Counted from the first letter of the stretch, positions 41,019-50,080 are shown. The stretch: 64,000 nt of DNA from Flavobacterium sp. KJJ (GCF_000708595.2 NZ_JARP01000002.1:558001-622000); one strand, 5' to 3'. Numbers and translations: made by a program. The notes: generated by a model from the sequence alone, not told the origin.

Positions 41019-42068
41019 ATGGTTAAGATAAAAAATGAAACTAGAAGAAACAAAACGTTTCATATACTAATAACGGTTATTGCGTGTGCGCTTGTAGCGA
41101 GCGGTGTTATTTTGGGAATTTGGTTTTACGTTTTCAACAGAAATCACGAAGAAACCAATGACGCACAAGTAGAACAATATGTAACGCCAATTATGTCGAG
41201 AATTACGGGCTATGTGCAGGAAGTTCGTTTTAACGAAAACCAATTTGTGCACAAGGGCGATACTTTGGTAGTGATTGACAACAGAGAATATCAGTCAAAA
41301 TTGAATGTGGCTCTTGCCGATGTTCAAAATGCGAAACAAAATAGCGTTGTAGCTCAGAAAAATGCTGTAAACACAGCAAGCGCAACAGCGATAAACGAAT
41401 CGCAATTAGACGGTGCAAAATCGAATCTTTGGAAAACCAAATTAGAATACGAAAGATATCAGGCTTTGGTAAAAGAGGAAGCCGCTACGTCTCAGCAATT
41501 AGAAAAAGTTAGGGCAGATTACGAATCGGCGCAGGCACATTTTCAGGAAATGAAAAACAGAATTCATTCGGCAGATTTAAGTACTTCTGTGGCACAAGCA
41601 AATGTTCCTACAACACAAACGAATATCGCATCGAAACAAGCTATGGCAGATAATGCGGCATTATTTCTTTCGTATACTATAATTACAGCGCCTTACGACG
41701 GCTGGGTTGGAAAACGAACTTTACAGCCTGGACAATTGGTAAAAGAAGGGCAATCACTGCTTTCAATCGTGAGCAAAGAAAAATGGATTACAGCCAATTT
41801 TAAAGAAACGCAATTGCAGTATTTAACCGTTGGGCAGGAAGTCGAAATAAAAGCCGATGCTTTGAGCGACAAAACTTTCGTAGGTACAATTGCTTCTTTA
41901 TCGCCCGCGAGCGGGGCAAGATTTTCATTGCTTCCGCCAGATAATGCGACAGGAAACTTCGTGAAAATTGAACAAAGAATTCCGGTTCGAATTCAGTTAA
42001 AAGATACCGATAAACAAACCGATTTTTTAAGAGCGGGAATGAATATCACCGTGATCGCGGCACATTAA
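41019..42068 (+). CDS. EmrA/HlyD-like membrane fusion protein
   Basis: A 349-residue adaptor with one N-terminal membrane segment (about residues 13-37). The split lipoyl domain contains ITGYVQEVRFNENQFVHKGD and IITAPYDGWVGKRTLQPG. A coiled-coil hairpin (about 95-205) and a C-terminal beta-barrel with LSPASGARFSLLPPDNATGNF (shown to its key residues) follow; the last motif is typical of EmrA/VceA adaptors. It bridges the MFS pump and the TolC channel. The pump gene starts 1 base after its stop. Confidence 0.92.
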   Translation: MVKIKNETRRNKTFHILITVIACALVASGVILGIWFYVFNRNHEETNDAQVEQYVTPIMSRITGYVQEVRFNENQFVHKGDTLVVIDNREYQSKLNVALADVQNAKQNSVVAQKNAVNTASATAINESQLDGAKSNLWKTKLEYERYQALVKEEAATSQQLEKVRADYESAQAHFQEMKNRIHSADLSTSVAQANVPTTQTNIASKQAMADNAALFLSYTIITAPYDGWVGKRTLQPGQLVKEGQSLLSIVSKEKWITANFKETQLQYLTVGQEVEIKADALSDKTFVGTIASLSPASGARFSLLPPDNATGNFVKIEQRIPVRIQLKDTDKQTDFLRAGMNITVIAAH

Positions 42069-42069
42069 A

Positions 42070-43653
42070 ATGGAAGATAAAAGTATTTTTAAATCCTGGG
42101 TTCCAAAATGGGCAATCATTATTATTTTGTTTGTCTGCCTTTTGCATTCTATGATTTTATTGGGAGTTTATACTTCAAACGTAACCTACGCAGCGAGTTT
42201 TCTGGATATTGAGCCCGAGGATTTGCAGTTTGCGATGTGCGTTACGTACGGAACTTTGCTCGCCACAATTTTAATCGAAAGTAGATTTTCGAGTTTTTTC
42301 CCTGCAAAAAATTACCTGATGGCAGTGTATTCCTTAATCGGGATTACGATTATTTCATCGGCTTATATTACCAATTTTTATCTTTTTTTATTGCTGAGAA
42401 TTGCTGAGGGAATCTTAATGGCGCTTCCGGTGATTACGATCAGACAACTATTAATTGAGCAGTTTAACTCTAAAAATGCCATTATAATTGGTTTTTCGTT
42501 TTACTACGGTTCGCTGTTGTTATCGACGCCATTTATTATGAATATTGCCGTTTGGTTTCTGGATCATTACGATTGGAAATACATGCTGTATGTTTCGGGC
42601 GGATTGCAGGTTTTGAATGTCTTTTTAATCTTAGTTACTTTTCGCGGGCACCGAATCACAAAGAAAATTCCGTTGTATCAAATCGACTGGATGAGTTATT
42701 TTTTGGTTTTAACTGCGATTCTTTGCGGTGCTTACTTTTTTGTTTATGCAGAGAAAAAATATTGGTTTGATTCTTCTCAAATGGTTATTATGTTAATGAT
42801 TGCTCTGATTTCGGGAGGTTTATTCATTTTTAAAGAGCGTTTGGTAAAAAGACCAACTTTTGATTTTGAAGTTTTTAAATATGCTAATCTCCGAATTGGT
42901 TTTTTACTGTTTTTCCTTTTTTACATCAGCAGGGCAACGCTGAGTCTTTGCCATTCGGCTATGTTTTCTATTTGGAATTGGGATCCGTCGCGAGTTGCGG
43001 GCGTGCAATACATTAACGGACTCGGAAATGTAATCGGACTTATTTTAGCGGCCTATTTTCTGATGAAATCTGTTTCGACAAAAGTTATTTTCATTATTGG
43101 ATTTTCTCTTATTGCGTTATTTCATTTTTGGTTTACATTTCTTTTTGTGCCCGATGTTGCTTTGTCAGATATTATAATTCCGTATGTTTTACAAGGCATT
43201 GGAGTTGGGTTTTTATTCGTTCCATTAATCTTATTTACCACATCATCGGTTCCTGCAAAAATGGCGGTTTCTTCGGGAATTGTCGGCGTTTCTGGTCGTT
43301 TTTGGGGAAGTACAATTGGTTTTTGTGTGATGCAGAATGCGGTTGTATTTTTAAACAAAAAGCATTTTTTAAAATTAAGTCAGTTTGTAACAGGCGAAAA
43401 TCCCGAAGCACAGCAAACCATAACTGCAACTGCGCAGAGTTTTATGGCAAAAGGATATTCCGCGGATAATGCGAATACTTTAGCGTTGAAGAAAGTCTTC
43501 GGAACAGTTGCGAAACAAGCGACGTTATTGGCCGATATGGAGATTTATACCATTGTTGGTTACGGTTTGGTGGTTTTGATTATTTTGATAGCATGTAATC
43601 AGCATTTGAGACAGACAATGACTTTGGTTAAAAGTAAGATTTGGATTGGGTAG
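42070..43653 (+). CDS. MFS efflux pump, DHA2 (EmrB-like) family
   Basis: A 527-residue inner-membrane protein with about fourteen hydrophobic segments. Motif-like stretches are AEGILMALPVITIRQLLIEQF and GIGVGFLFVPL (motif C region). It is divergent from classical EmrB at the N-terminus and has a long loop with LKLSQFVTGENPEAQQ before the last helices. It is a proton-driven exporter of drugs, fatty acids or dyes; the substrate is unknown. It is the last gene of the TolC-adaptor-pump operon. Confidence 0.9.
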   Translation: MEDKSIFKSWVPKWAIIIILFVCLLHSMILLGVYTSNVTYAASFLDIEPEDLQFAMCVTYGTLLATILIESRFSSFFPAKNYLMAVYSLIGITIISSAYITNFYLFLLLRIAEGILMALPVITIRQLLIEQFNSKNAIIIGFSFYYGSLLLSTPFIMNIAVWFLDHYDWKYMLYVSGGLQVLNVFLILVTFRGHRITKKIPLYQIDWMSYFLVLTAILCGAYFFVYAEKKYWFDSSQMVIMLMIALISGGLFIFKERLVKRPTFDFEVFKYANLRIGFLLFFLFYISRATLSLCHSAMFSIWNWDPSRVAGVQYINGLGNVIGLILAAYFLMKSVSTKVIFIIGFSLIALFHFWFTFLFVPDVALSDIIIPYVLQGIGVGFLFVPLILFTTSSVPAKMAVSSGIVGVSGRFWGSTIGFCVMQNAVVFLNKKHFLKLSQFVTGENPEAQQTITATAQSFMAKGYSADNANTLALKKVFGTVAKQATLLADMEIYTIVGYGLVVLIILIACNQHLRQTMTLVKSKIWIG

Positions 43654-43695
43654 TTTTGTTTCAGGTTTCAAGTTTCAGGTTTTTTCTCAGTTTAT

Positions 43696-43799
43696 TTTGT
43701 CATCCTGAGGGACGAAGGATCACACTAGAAGATCCGGACAGAAATTCGCCAATCTTTGTAGAGTTCCGAGTGTGATCCTTCGTCCCTCAGGATGACAAA
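43696..43799. repeat. inverted repeat with 31-bp perfect arms (GTCATCCTGAGG type)
   Basis: Arms 43696-43726 and 43769-43799 are exact complements (core CATCCTGAGGGACGAAGG) around a 42-base loop. It lies between the pump gene and the HAD phosphatase gene. Confidence 0.9.
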
Positions 43800-43905
43800 C
43801 AATGCGCGGAAAAAAATAAAATCTCCGCGAATCTCCGTGAAAAACCTTTGTGAATCTCTGCGAAATAACCCTATCTTGCAACCGTTAAAAAAACAAAATA
43901 CAATA

Positions 43906-44565
43906 ATGAAACAGCAATGTGTAATTTTTGATATGGATGGCGTGATTTCGCACACCAATCCGCATCATGTGAAGGCTTTTGAGGCGTTTTTCGATAAATA
44001 TAATGTTCCTTATACAAATGAAGAATTCGAAGAACATATGTACGGAAAACATAACAGCTATATCATGACGCATTTCTTCAAGCGCCCAATTGCGGGAGAA
44101 GAACTGCTGAAACTCGAAGACGAAAAAGAGGGAATGTTTCGTGAGATTTATAAAGACAAAGTCGATACGATTCCGCATTATTTGAATTTTTTAAGCGAAT
44201 TAAAATCTCGTGGATTTAAAACGGCTGTTGCAACATCAGCGCCGCGTGCGAATCTGGATTTGATTGCAAACGCTTTAAAAATCTCAGACAAAATGGATTC
44301 GATGATGTCCAGCGAAGACGTAACACTTCATAAACCAAACCCAGAAGTTTATCTAAAATCGGCAGAGCGTGTGGGAGTTTCTCCGTCTGATTGTGTGGTT
44401 TTCGAAGATTCTTTTTCGGGCGTTACAGCAGGATTAAATGCAGGAATGAAAGTGGTTGGCGTTTTGAGTACACATACAAAAGAACAGCTTCCTGTTTGTG
44501 ATTTTTATATTAATGATTATAGTGAGGTTAATGTGGATAAAGTTTTAGAAATGTTAAAAGGCTAA
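43906..44565 (+). CDS. HAD-superfamily phosphatase (beta-phosphoglucomutase-like)
   Basis: A 219-residue cytoplasmic hydrolase. Motif I is IFDMDGVISHT (nucleophile Asp), motif II is VATSAPRAN, and motif III with motif IV is HKPNPEVYLK and VFEDSFSGVTAG. A helical cap lies at about residues 15-80. The Asp-Gly-Val and the EDS-GV block place it in the beta-phosphoglucomutase-like subgroup acting on sugar phosphates or similar. I chose ATG at 43906 because the longer open frame would begin inside the upstream palindrome arm and add a non-conserved N-terminus. Confidence 0.9.
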   Translation: MKQQCVIFDMDGVISHTNPHHVKAFEAFFDKYNVPYTNEEFEEHMYGKHNSYIMTHFFKRPIAGEELLKLEDEKEGMFREIYKDKVDTIPHYLNFLSELKSRGFKTAVATSAPRANLDLIANALKISDKMDSMMSSEDVTLHKPNPEVYLKSAERVGVSPSDCVVFEDSFSGVTAGLNAGMKVVGVLSTHTKEQLPVCDFYINDYSEVNVDKVLEMLKG

Positions 44566-44621
44566 AATTTTTAAACATATAATTAATATAAGTTCATTTA
44601 AAGAATGAGCATAATTTGCAT

Positions 44622-44652
44622 TGCCTTCAGTTTTTGACTGGAGGTTTTTTTA
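44622..44652 (+). terminator. terminator after the HAD phosphatase gene
   Basis: CCTTCAGT-TTTTG-ACTGGAGG (one wobble pair) followed by a T run. A stray single copy of the GTCATTTCGAGGAACGAGG repeat lies just beyond, at about 44700-44725. Confidence 0.7.
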
Positions 44653-44745
44653 TATTTTAAAAGGAAAAATTTTATCTGAAGTTTTTATTTTCTGCTCTGT
44701 TTGTCATTTCGAGGAACGAGGAATCACAAACTAGACTAATTAGTT

Positions 44746-45402
44746 TTAATCTTTAGAAATATTTTTTATGGTAATATTCCTGAAATCAATTGGCGAACGC
44801 TCGTAATTCAAAGAAATTTTCCCTTCTGTCGAAGAAGCTTCTGTGCACTCATTTACCAATTTCCCGTTTAAGTATTGCTTAATTTTTCCGTTGAAAGATT
44901 TAATAACTACGATGTTCCATTCACCATACGGATTTTCATTTTCTAAAAATTTAGGAGAAACAACACTTGCGCCGGCTTCAACTAATTTTCCATTTACTTT
45001 TGCCGTTACCTGATCCAAAAAGATAAAATCTCCGGTAGTATTTTCTTTTATTTGAAATTGAATTCCTTTTGGCCAGATTTTGTCAGAAGCACCTAACGGA
45101 ATGTTGTACATAACGCCACTATTTTTTGTGCCTTTAATTTTGTATTTTTCTTCAAGATTCCATCTGTATTCTAAAGTAAGTTCAAAGTTTTTATAACTTT
45201 TTTTGGTCATCAAACAGCTTGGATCTTCTCCGTGCATACGAATCATTCCGTCTGCAAACTCATACACTTTTGAGGGTTCCTGTTGTGCTGTATTTGTTTT
45301 AGTAAAAGCATACCAATCGTCCATTTCTAAAACTTTTCGCTGAACAACGCAGGAATTTAGAATAATAAGCAGAGCAATAACAAAAGTTGATTTTTTGAAC
45401 AT
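44746..45402 (-). CDS. DUF1080 (3-keto-disaccharide hydrolase-like) lipoprotein
   Basis: A 218-residue predicted lipoprotein (MFKKSTFVIALLIILNSC). It has the DUF1080 concanavalin-like fold: LTLEYRWNLEEKYKIKGTKN with SGVMYNIP, GIQFQIKENTTGDFI, and PYGEWNIVVIKSFNGK with the C-terminal FRNITIKNI. Members act on 3-keto-glycosides or bind glycans in the envelope. It is a single gene with no sugar-utilisation neighbours, so the substrate is open. Confidence 0.88.
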   Translation of the reverse strand: MFKKSTFVIALLIILNSCVVQRKVLEMDDWYAFTKTNTAQQEPSKVYEFADGMIRMHGEDPSCLMTKKSYKNFELTLEYRWNLEEKYKIKGTKNSGVMYNIPLGASDKIWPKGIQFQIKENTTGDFIFLDQVTAKVNGKLVEAGASVVSPKFLENENPYGEWNIVVIKSFNGKIKQYLNGKLVNECTEASSTEGKISLNYERSPIDFRNITIKNISKD

Positions 45403-45596
45403 AACTATGAGTTTAAAACGAAGTAGATTAACCGGGTTGAGGATTTATTAAAAAAGTAAAAATAAGAATACGGGTTAATATAAAAAATAGTTAGTTGATG
45501 TTTTTTGTTTTGAAATTTTTATAAAAAGAATTCCAAAGAAGCGTGATATATTGTAAGGATGGACTTTAATCCGTCCTTCGAAGTTATAATCGATAA

Positions 45597-45692
45597 TTTT
45601 GTCATTCCGAGGAACGAGGAATCTTCGCAAGAAACTCGACAAAAGTGTGTGCTTTAGCGTGTGGAGATTCCTCGTTCCTCGGAATGACAAAA
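45597..45692. repeat. inverted repeat with 28-bp perfect arms (GTCATTCCGAGG type)
   Basis: Arms 45597-45624 and 45665-45692 are exact complements (core CATTCCGAGGAACGAGG) around a 40-base loop. The remainder of the 337-base gap (45403-45739) is A/T-rich and holds no gene I can support. Confidence 0.9.
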
Positions 45693-45739
45693 CTACACGA
45701 ACTATCAACCCTCAAAATATTGCTAACTACACTTTTTGC

Positions 45740-46483
45740 TTATTTTATTTTTATTCTGAAATTATCAATGTTTTCCATTTTGAAAATCATTGTTTCATTT
45801 TTCTTGGGGTTAAAGAGGAATATGTTTTTTTTAGTTTCTCCAATGTAAATAAGTTCTTTTGAGGTTTGAATGATTTTATTATTATAAGAAAAACTAACTT
45901 CTTTTATGATTTCATTATTATATCTTATATTGTATCCCTTTTCAACAATATTAGAAATTGTTAGCAGACTTGCGAGTAAAAGCATAGCGAAACTAGCAAA
46001 AAGACTTAAAAAGAAAAACACACTAAATTTTTGAATTAAAATTTTGAATAAATATTTCTCAAGTAGAAAAAAAATAAACAAACAAATTATAAAACCAATT
46101 GTAAAGACAAGACTAATGTAATTTCCCGATATTACATTTAAAGCTAGACGGACTATCATGATAAATACTATAAAATAGCCCATTCTCTTTAGATATTTGT
46201 CGGAATTAATTTTAGTTTCAGGCCTTTGAATCGTTTCTTGGTTATTACTTTGTGAGAGTTTATTGTCCAAAATATAAGAAATAGGAATTATAATTAAGAT
46301 GCCTGCAATTAATAAAATTGATTTGTCAAAAAATAGTAAAACAATTTCGGAAACGTCTAAATAATTTATAATCTCGATGTCAAAAAAATAATAATAGCTT
46401 TGAAGATGGATATATCCAAGTGTTGTTAATAATATAAATATCAATGGAAAAAATTTGATTAAGTCTTCTAGTTTTTTTAACAT
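45740..46483 (-). CDS. hypothetical membrane protein
   Basis: A 247-residue protein of no family I recognise. It has about five hydrophobic segments (near residues 10-28, 45-70, 103-120, 122-142 and 150-175). A C-terminal domain of about 65 residues follows, rich in Ile, Asn and Lys (YNIRYNNEIIKEVSFSY, then LIYIGETKKNIFLFNPKK), which is probably outside or inside the membrane as a small beta domain. A/T-richness is high relative to its neighbours. It stands alone between a palindrome and tRNA-Leu. Confidence 0.7.
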   Translation of the reverse strand: MLKKLEDLIKFFPLIFILLTTLGYIHLQSYYYFFDIEIINYLDVSEIVLLFFDKSILLIAGILIIIPISYILDNKLSQSNNQETIQRPETKINSDKYLKRMGYFIVFIMIVRLALNVISGNYISLVFTIGFIICLFIFFLLEKYLFKILIQKFSVFFFLSLFASFAMLLLASLLTISNIVEKGYNIRYNNEIIKEVSFSYNNKIIQTSKELIYIGETKKNIFLFNPKKNETMIFKMENIDNFRIKIK

Positions 46484-46592
46484 TATTTAGTTTTTTATCG
46501 TCAAAAATAGAAATAGAAAATAGAAGTATGTTATTCTAGTAAATTGTTTATGAACAACTTTAACAACAAAAAAAACAAAAACTGAATTAAAC

Positions 46593-46626
46593 AAAAAAGC
46601 TCCTGAATATCTTCAGAAGCTTTTTT
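46593..46626 (-). terminator. terminator of tRNA-Leu
   Basis: AAAAAAGCT...CTGAA/TTCAG...AGCTTTTTT forms a stem with one small bulge and, on the minus strand, a T-rich tail directly after the tRNA. Confidence 0.75.
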
Positions 46627-46629
46627 CAG

Positions 46630-46711
46630 TGCGGATAATAGGACTCGAACCTACACGCCTTGCGGCACCAGATCCTAAGTCTGGCATGTCTACCAATTTC
46701 ACCATATCCGC
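46630..46711 (-). tRNA. tRNA-Leu (TAG)
   Basis: On the minus strand the 82-base cloverleaf has acceptor stem GCGGATA/TATCCGC, anticodon stem-loop CCAGA-CTTAGGA-TCTGG (anticodon TAG), a long class II variable arm (TGCCGCAAGGCG) and T-loop GGTTCGAGTCC. The discriminator is A and CCA is not encoded. Confidence 0.96.
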
Positions 46712-46724
46712 TTAATTGTGGGTG

Positions 46725-46753
46725 CAAAGATAAGCATAACTTCGAATTTTCAA
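46725..46753 (-). promoter_or_regulatory. promoter of tRNA-Leu
   Basis: On the minus strand, TTG (46751-46753), 18 bases, then TATCTTTG (46725-46732), 13 bases before the tRNA: an exact -33/-7 pair. Confidence 0.75.
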
Positions 46754-46789
46754 AGCAATTTTGAAAAAAAATATTTATTCTCTTTTTTG

Positions 46790-46797
46790 TACTTTTG
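46790..46797 (+). promoter_or_regulatory. -7 box upstream of the M20 peptidase gene
   Basis: TACTTTTG matches TAnnTTTG, 22 bases before the ATG. The nearest TTG is 26 bases further up, which is longer than usual. Confidence 0.35.
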
Positions 46798-46819
46798 AAA
46801 TTCTATAAAAATTATTTAA

Positions 46820-48208
46820 ATGGAAAATATTAAGTCGTACGTTCAACAACATAAAGATCGGTTTATCAATGAATTGATCGAATTATTAAAGATTCCGTCG
46901 GTTAGTGCCGACAGTGCATACTCACAAGATGTTATCGATACTGCCGAAGCTGTTAAAGAAAGTTTATCAAAAGCAGGCTGCGATTTAGTCGAAGTTTGCG
47001 ACACTCCGGGTTATCCAATTATTTATGGAGAAAAAATAATCGACCCAAATTTACCAACAGTTTTAGTGTACGGACATTATGATGTTCAACCGCCAGATCC
47101 AATGGAATTATGGACATCGCCACCATTTGAACCCGTTATTAAAACAACAGAAATTCATCCTGATGGAGCTATTTTTGCTCGTGGTGCCTGCGACGACAAA
47201 GGTCAAATGTACATGCACGTAAAAGCGCTTGAATATATGGTACAAAGCAATACTTTGCCTTGTAATGTAAAATTCATGATCGAAGGTGAGGAAGAAGTAG
47301 GTTCTGCAAGTTTGGCTTGGTTCGTAGAACGCAATCAGGAAAAATTAAAAAATGATGTTATCCTGATTTCAGATACTGGAATGATTTCTAATCAACAACC
47401 ATCAATTACCACAGGTTTGCGTGGTCTGAGTTATGTTGAGGTAGAAGTTACAGGTCCAAATCGTGATTTACATTCTGGTTTATACGGTGGAGCAGTGGCG
47501 AACCCAATTAATATTCTAGCAAAAATGATTGCTTCTTTGCATGACGATGACAATCATATTACGATTCCAGGATTTTACGATAAAGTTCAGGAATTGTCTC
47601 TTGAAGAAAGAGCTGAAATGGCAAAAGCACCTTTCAGTTTAGAAAAATATAAAAAAGCCTTAGATTTAAACGATGTTTATGGCGAAAAAGGATATGTAAC
47701 GAATGAACGCAACTCAATTCGTCCTACGTTAGACGTAAACGGAATTTGGGGCGGTTATCAAGGAGAGGGCGCTAAAACAGTTATTGCGAGCAAAGCTTTT
47801 GCTAAAATCTCAATGCGTTTGGTTCCAAACCAAGACTGGGAAGAAATCACAGCACTTTTCAGCAAACATTTTGTTAGCATCGCGCCAGCTGGAGTTACTG
47901 TAAAAGTTACCCCGCACCACGGTGGTCAAGGTTACGTAACGCCAATTGACAGCATTGGATATCAAGCAGCGAATAAAGCGTATACAGAAACGTTTGGAGT
48001 TCCTGCAATTCCAGTTCGTTCAGGAGGAAGTATTCCGATTGTGGCTTTGTTTGAAAAAGAATTAAAAAGCAAAACAATTTTAATGGGATTTGGTTTGGAT
48101 TCTGATGCCATTCACTCGCCAAACGAACATTTCGGAATCTTTAATTACTTAAAAGGAATTGAAACTATTCCATTGTTTTACAAGTATTTTGTTGAATTAA
48201 GTAAATAA
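46820..48208 (+). CDS. M20-family dipeptidase
   Basis: A 462-residue cytoplasmic metallopeptidase. Metal and catalytic residues appear in order: VYGHYDVQPPDP (His and Asp), RGACDDKGQ (bridging Asp), IEGEEEVGS (general-base Glu and metal Glu), ISDTGM (metal Asp), and the late PVRSGGSIPI and DAIHSPNEHF (metal His). The dimerising lid domain sits at about residues 205-380. This is the carnosinase/CndP-like subgroup (PepV-like size). It degrades dipeptides for amino-acid supply. Single gene with a downstream terminator. Confidence 0.95.
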   Translation: MENIKSYVQQHKDRFINELIELLKIPSVSADSAYSQDVIDTAEAVKESLSKAGCDLVEVCDTPGYPIIYGEKIIDPNLPTVLVYGHYDVQPPDPMELWTSPPFEPVIKTTEIHPDGAIFARGACDDKGQMYMHVKALEYMVQSNTLPCNVKFMIEGEEEVGSASLAWFVERNQEKLKNDVILISDTGMISNQQPSITTGLRGLSYVEVEVTGPNRDLHSGLYGGAVANPINILAKMIASLHDDDNHITIPGFYDKVQELSLEERAEMAKAPFSLEKYKKALDLNDVYGEKGYVTNERNSIRPTLDVNGIWGGYQGEGAKTVIASKAFAKISMRLVPNQDWEEITALFSKHFVSIAPAGVTVKVTPHHGGQGYVTPIDSIGYQAANKAYTETFGVPAIPVRSGGSIPIVALFEKELKSKTILMGFGLDSDAIHSPNEHFGIFNYLKGIETIPLFYKYFVELSK

Positions 48209-48261
48209 GGGTTTTTGTCGCGAAGGTGCTAAGACACAAATTTTATTTAAAATATAATATT

Positions 48262-48291
48262 AAATCCGCTCAGAAATGAGCGGATTTTTTT
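48262..48291 (+). terminator. terminator after the M20 peptidase gene
   Basis: AAATCCGCTC-AGAAAT-GAGCGGATTT followed by T residues. Confidence 0.85.
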
Positions 48292-48340
48292 ATGGAATTT
48301 GGTCCCGAGGCTTCGGGATAAAATTGGAATTTAAATTTAT

Positions 48341-48447
48341 TGAATAGCCTCCAGCTTTAGCTGGAGTTTTTTTTTGAGAAAAGAATTGGCTTTAGCCGAA
48401 ATATTTTAGCATCCAACAATTTATTAGCTAAAGCTGGAGCTTATTCA
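48341..48447. repeat. inverted repeat (GCTTTAGCTGGAG type) in the 48.2-48.57 kb gap
   Basis: TGAATAGCCTCCAGCTTTAGC (48341-48361; key words only matter) pairs with 48427-48447 at 19 of 21 positions. The left arm continues as its own small hairpin CTCCAGC-TTTA-GCTGGAG. A mini-palindrome CCCGAGGCTTCGGG lies at 48304-48317. There is no gene here; the operator/promoter of the next operon follows. Confidence 0.75.
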
Positions 48448-48503
48448 ACTTTTGGTAAACTTAAAACGTGAAACGTGAAACAAAAAAATCTGAACCTTTT
48501 TTC

Positions 48504-48533
48504 TTGCACATTAAAAATTAATCTCTACATTTG
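48504..48533 (+). promoter_or_regulatory. promoter of the 48.5-51.7 kb operon
   Basis: TTG (48504-48506), 19 bases, TACATTTG (48526-48533): an exact -33/-7 pair. The -7 box lies inside the first BlaI-like palindrome, so a bound repressor would block it. Confidence 0.7.
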
Positions 48534-48558
48534 TAGAGCAACATCTATAAATGTAGAG
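48523..48558. promoter_or_regulatory. pair of BlaI/MecI-like operator sites, 20 bp apart
   Basis: Site 1 is CTCTACA-TT-TGTAGAG (48523-48538, perfect arms, core TACAnnTGTA as in BlaI/MecI operators). Site 2 is ATCTATAAATGTAGAG (48543-48558), a 12/16 match to site 1 and an imperfect palindrome. Their centres are 20 bases apart, two helical turns, so two dimers could bind the same face. A BlaI-type gene lies 1.5 kb downstream in the same direction. Confidence 0.65.
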
Positions 48559-48572
48559 CAAAAGTAAAAAAA

Positions 48573-48995
48573 ATGAGACAGTTTTTTATCATACTATTTT
48601 TTGGAATATTACTTTTTGGATGCAAAAGCAAACCAATTAATCAGAAGATTGACCATAAAAAAGAAGGCGTTTGGATGGATGACTACACACAAGATAATGT
48701 CAGATACAAATCGGTTGAATATTATAAGCACGACGAACCAGTAAAAAAGTGGAAATCTTACATTGGCGGAAAAATCTATAAAACAGAAAAATACAAAAAC
48801 GGAATTTGCATTGTTACCTATTATTATGAAAATGGAAAAGTACAATCAAAAGGAAAAACAAAACTAGAAGTTAATGCAAAAGAAACGCATTGGTTTTATT
48901 TTGGTGATTGGAAATTCTATTCAGATAAAGGAAAAATAACCGAGATCAAAAAGTATAATAATGGAGAATTAATCTCGGAACAAAAAATAAAATAA
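48573..48995 (+). CDS. lipoprotein with MORN-like (YwqK-type) repeats
   Basis: A 140-residue predicted lipoprotein (FFGILLFGC, Cys about 17). Short strand-turn repeats of the MORN/YwqK type follow: VEYYKHDEPVKKWKSYIGG, TYYYENGKVQSKGK and WKFYSDKGKITEIKKYNNGE. Such repeats are thought to be contact surfaces; no enzyme activity is expected. It is the first gene after a promoter with BlaI-like operators, 18 bases upstream of the next gene, so it should be co-expressed with that operon. The function is unknown. Confidence 0.75.
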   Translation: MRQFFIILFFGILLFGCKSKPINQKIDHKKEGVWMDDYTQDNVRYKSVEYYKHDEPVKKWKSYIGGKIYKTEKYKNGICIVTYYYENGKVQSKGKTKLEVNAKETHWFYFGDWKFYSDKGKITEIKKYNNGELISEQKIK

Positions 48996-49013
48996 ACTAC
49001 TAACTTTAAACCT

Positions 49014-49973
49014 ATGAGAAAAATAATGGTTTTCTTTTTTATCGTAATGAACCTTAGTTTAATACAAGCGCAGAACTATAAAGAACTTGTTCGAAAAGCA
49101 GATTCCTGCTACAGGGCAGAGCATTATAAAATGTCAGTTGGTTATTACGAAAAAGCCTTTGAAATTGAGCAAAAATCATCAATACATCTTTACAATGCAG
49201 GATGTTCAGCATCTAGGGCTAAGGAAAAAGAAAAAGCATTTAAATGGCTTAATTTAGCAATTGACAACGGATATGAAAATATCGCACACATACAAATTGA
49301 AAAGGATTTAGTGTCCTTGCATGCAGAAAAAGAATGGCAAAATACAATTGATAAACTGCAAAAGAAAGTTGATCTTATAGGAGCCAACTATGATAAACCA
49401 CTCCAAAAAGAACTGTTAGACATTTATACGGAAGATCAAAACATTCGCATAAAATTCATGGATATTTATAAAGATCCTAAATCAGATAAAAGGAAAATAG
49501 ACAGCATTGGCAAAATAATGAATAATAAAGACAGTATCAATCTCATTAAAGTAATGAAAATACTGGACGAAAAAGGCTGGGTCGGAAAAAATGTTGTGGG
49601 TGCAGAGGCAAATAAAACCTTGTTTTTGGTTATGCAGCATTCTCCTTTAATATACCAGCAAAAGTATTTGCCAATGATGAGAGAGGCGGTAAAAAAAGGT
49701 GATGCAAATCAGCGTAATTTAGCTTATTTAGAAGATAGAATAGCGCTAAGAGAAGGAAGACCACAAATTTATGGAAGCCAGTATGCAAATAATAAAATGA
49801 AAAACACATGGCATATATCGCCTATGATCGATCCTGATAATGTAGATAAAAGACGTGCTGAAGTTGGCCTTGGTCCCATAGCTGAATATGCAGTACAATT
49901 GAATATTGACTGGAATCTTGAAACTTATAAGAAAGAATTGCCGGAATTAAAAAAACTTGAAAATATTAAATAA
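49014..49973 (+). CDS. secreted TPR protein with DUF6624-like domain
   Basis: A 319-residue protein with a signal peptide (MRKIMVFFFIVMNLSLIQA). It has two or three TPR-like helix pairs (about residues 22-95: YKMSVGYYEKAFEIEQ, KAFKWLNLAIDNGYENI). A C-terminal domain like DUF6624 follows, with LLDIYTEDQNIRIKFMD, VGAEANKTLFLVMQHSPL and YLEDRIALREGRPQIYGSQ in short blocks. It is probably periplasmic and of unknown role. It sits between a lipoprotein and the BlaI/M56 pair, and seems part of the regulated set. Confidence 0.8.
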   Translation: MRKIMVFFFIVMNLSLIQAQNYKELVRKADSCYRAEHYKMSVGYYEKAFEIEQKSSIHLYNAGCSASRAKEKEKAFKWLNLAIDNGYENIAHIQIEKDLVSLHAEKEWQNTIDKLQKKVDLIGANYDKPLQKELLDIYTEDQNIRIKFMDIYKDPKSDKRKIDSIGKIMNNKDSINLIKVMKILDEKGWVGKNVVGAEANKTLFLVMQHSPLIYQQKYLPMMREAVKKGDANQRNLAYLEDRIALREGRPQIYGSQYANNKMKNTWHISPMIDPDNVDKRRAEVGLGPIAEYAVQLNIDWNLETYKKELPELKKLENIK

Positions 49974-50080
49974 TCACACTATAACTTTCACGTTTAATAA
50001 TAAAGAATAAAGGAGCTCATTAATTAAACTTAATATGCAAAAAAAAACGTAGTATCTCAGAACCTTAGAACTTAAAAAAT

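Noticed and set aside
43792..43905. Extended N-terminus of the HAD phosphatase
   Set aside because: The added residues come from the end of a palindrome arm and from low-complexity sequence; the HAD nucleophile motif fits a start at 43906.
45475..45708. Open frame within the 45.6 kb inverted repeat, minus strand (also one on the plus strand)
   Set aside because: It translates repeat arms and has no recognisable protein features.
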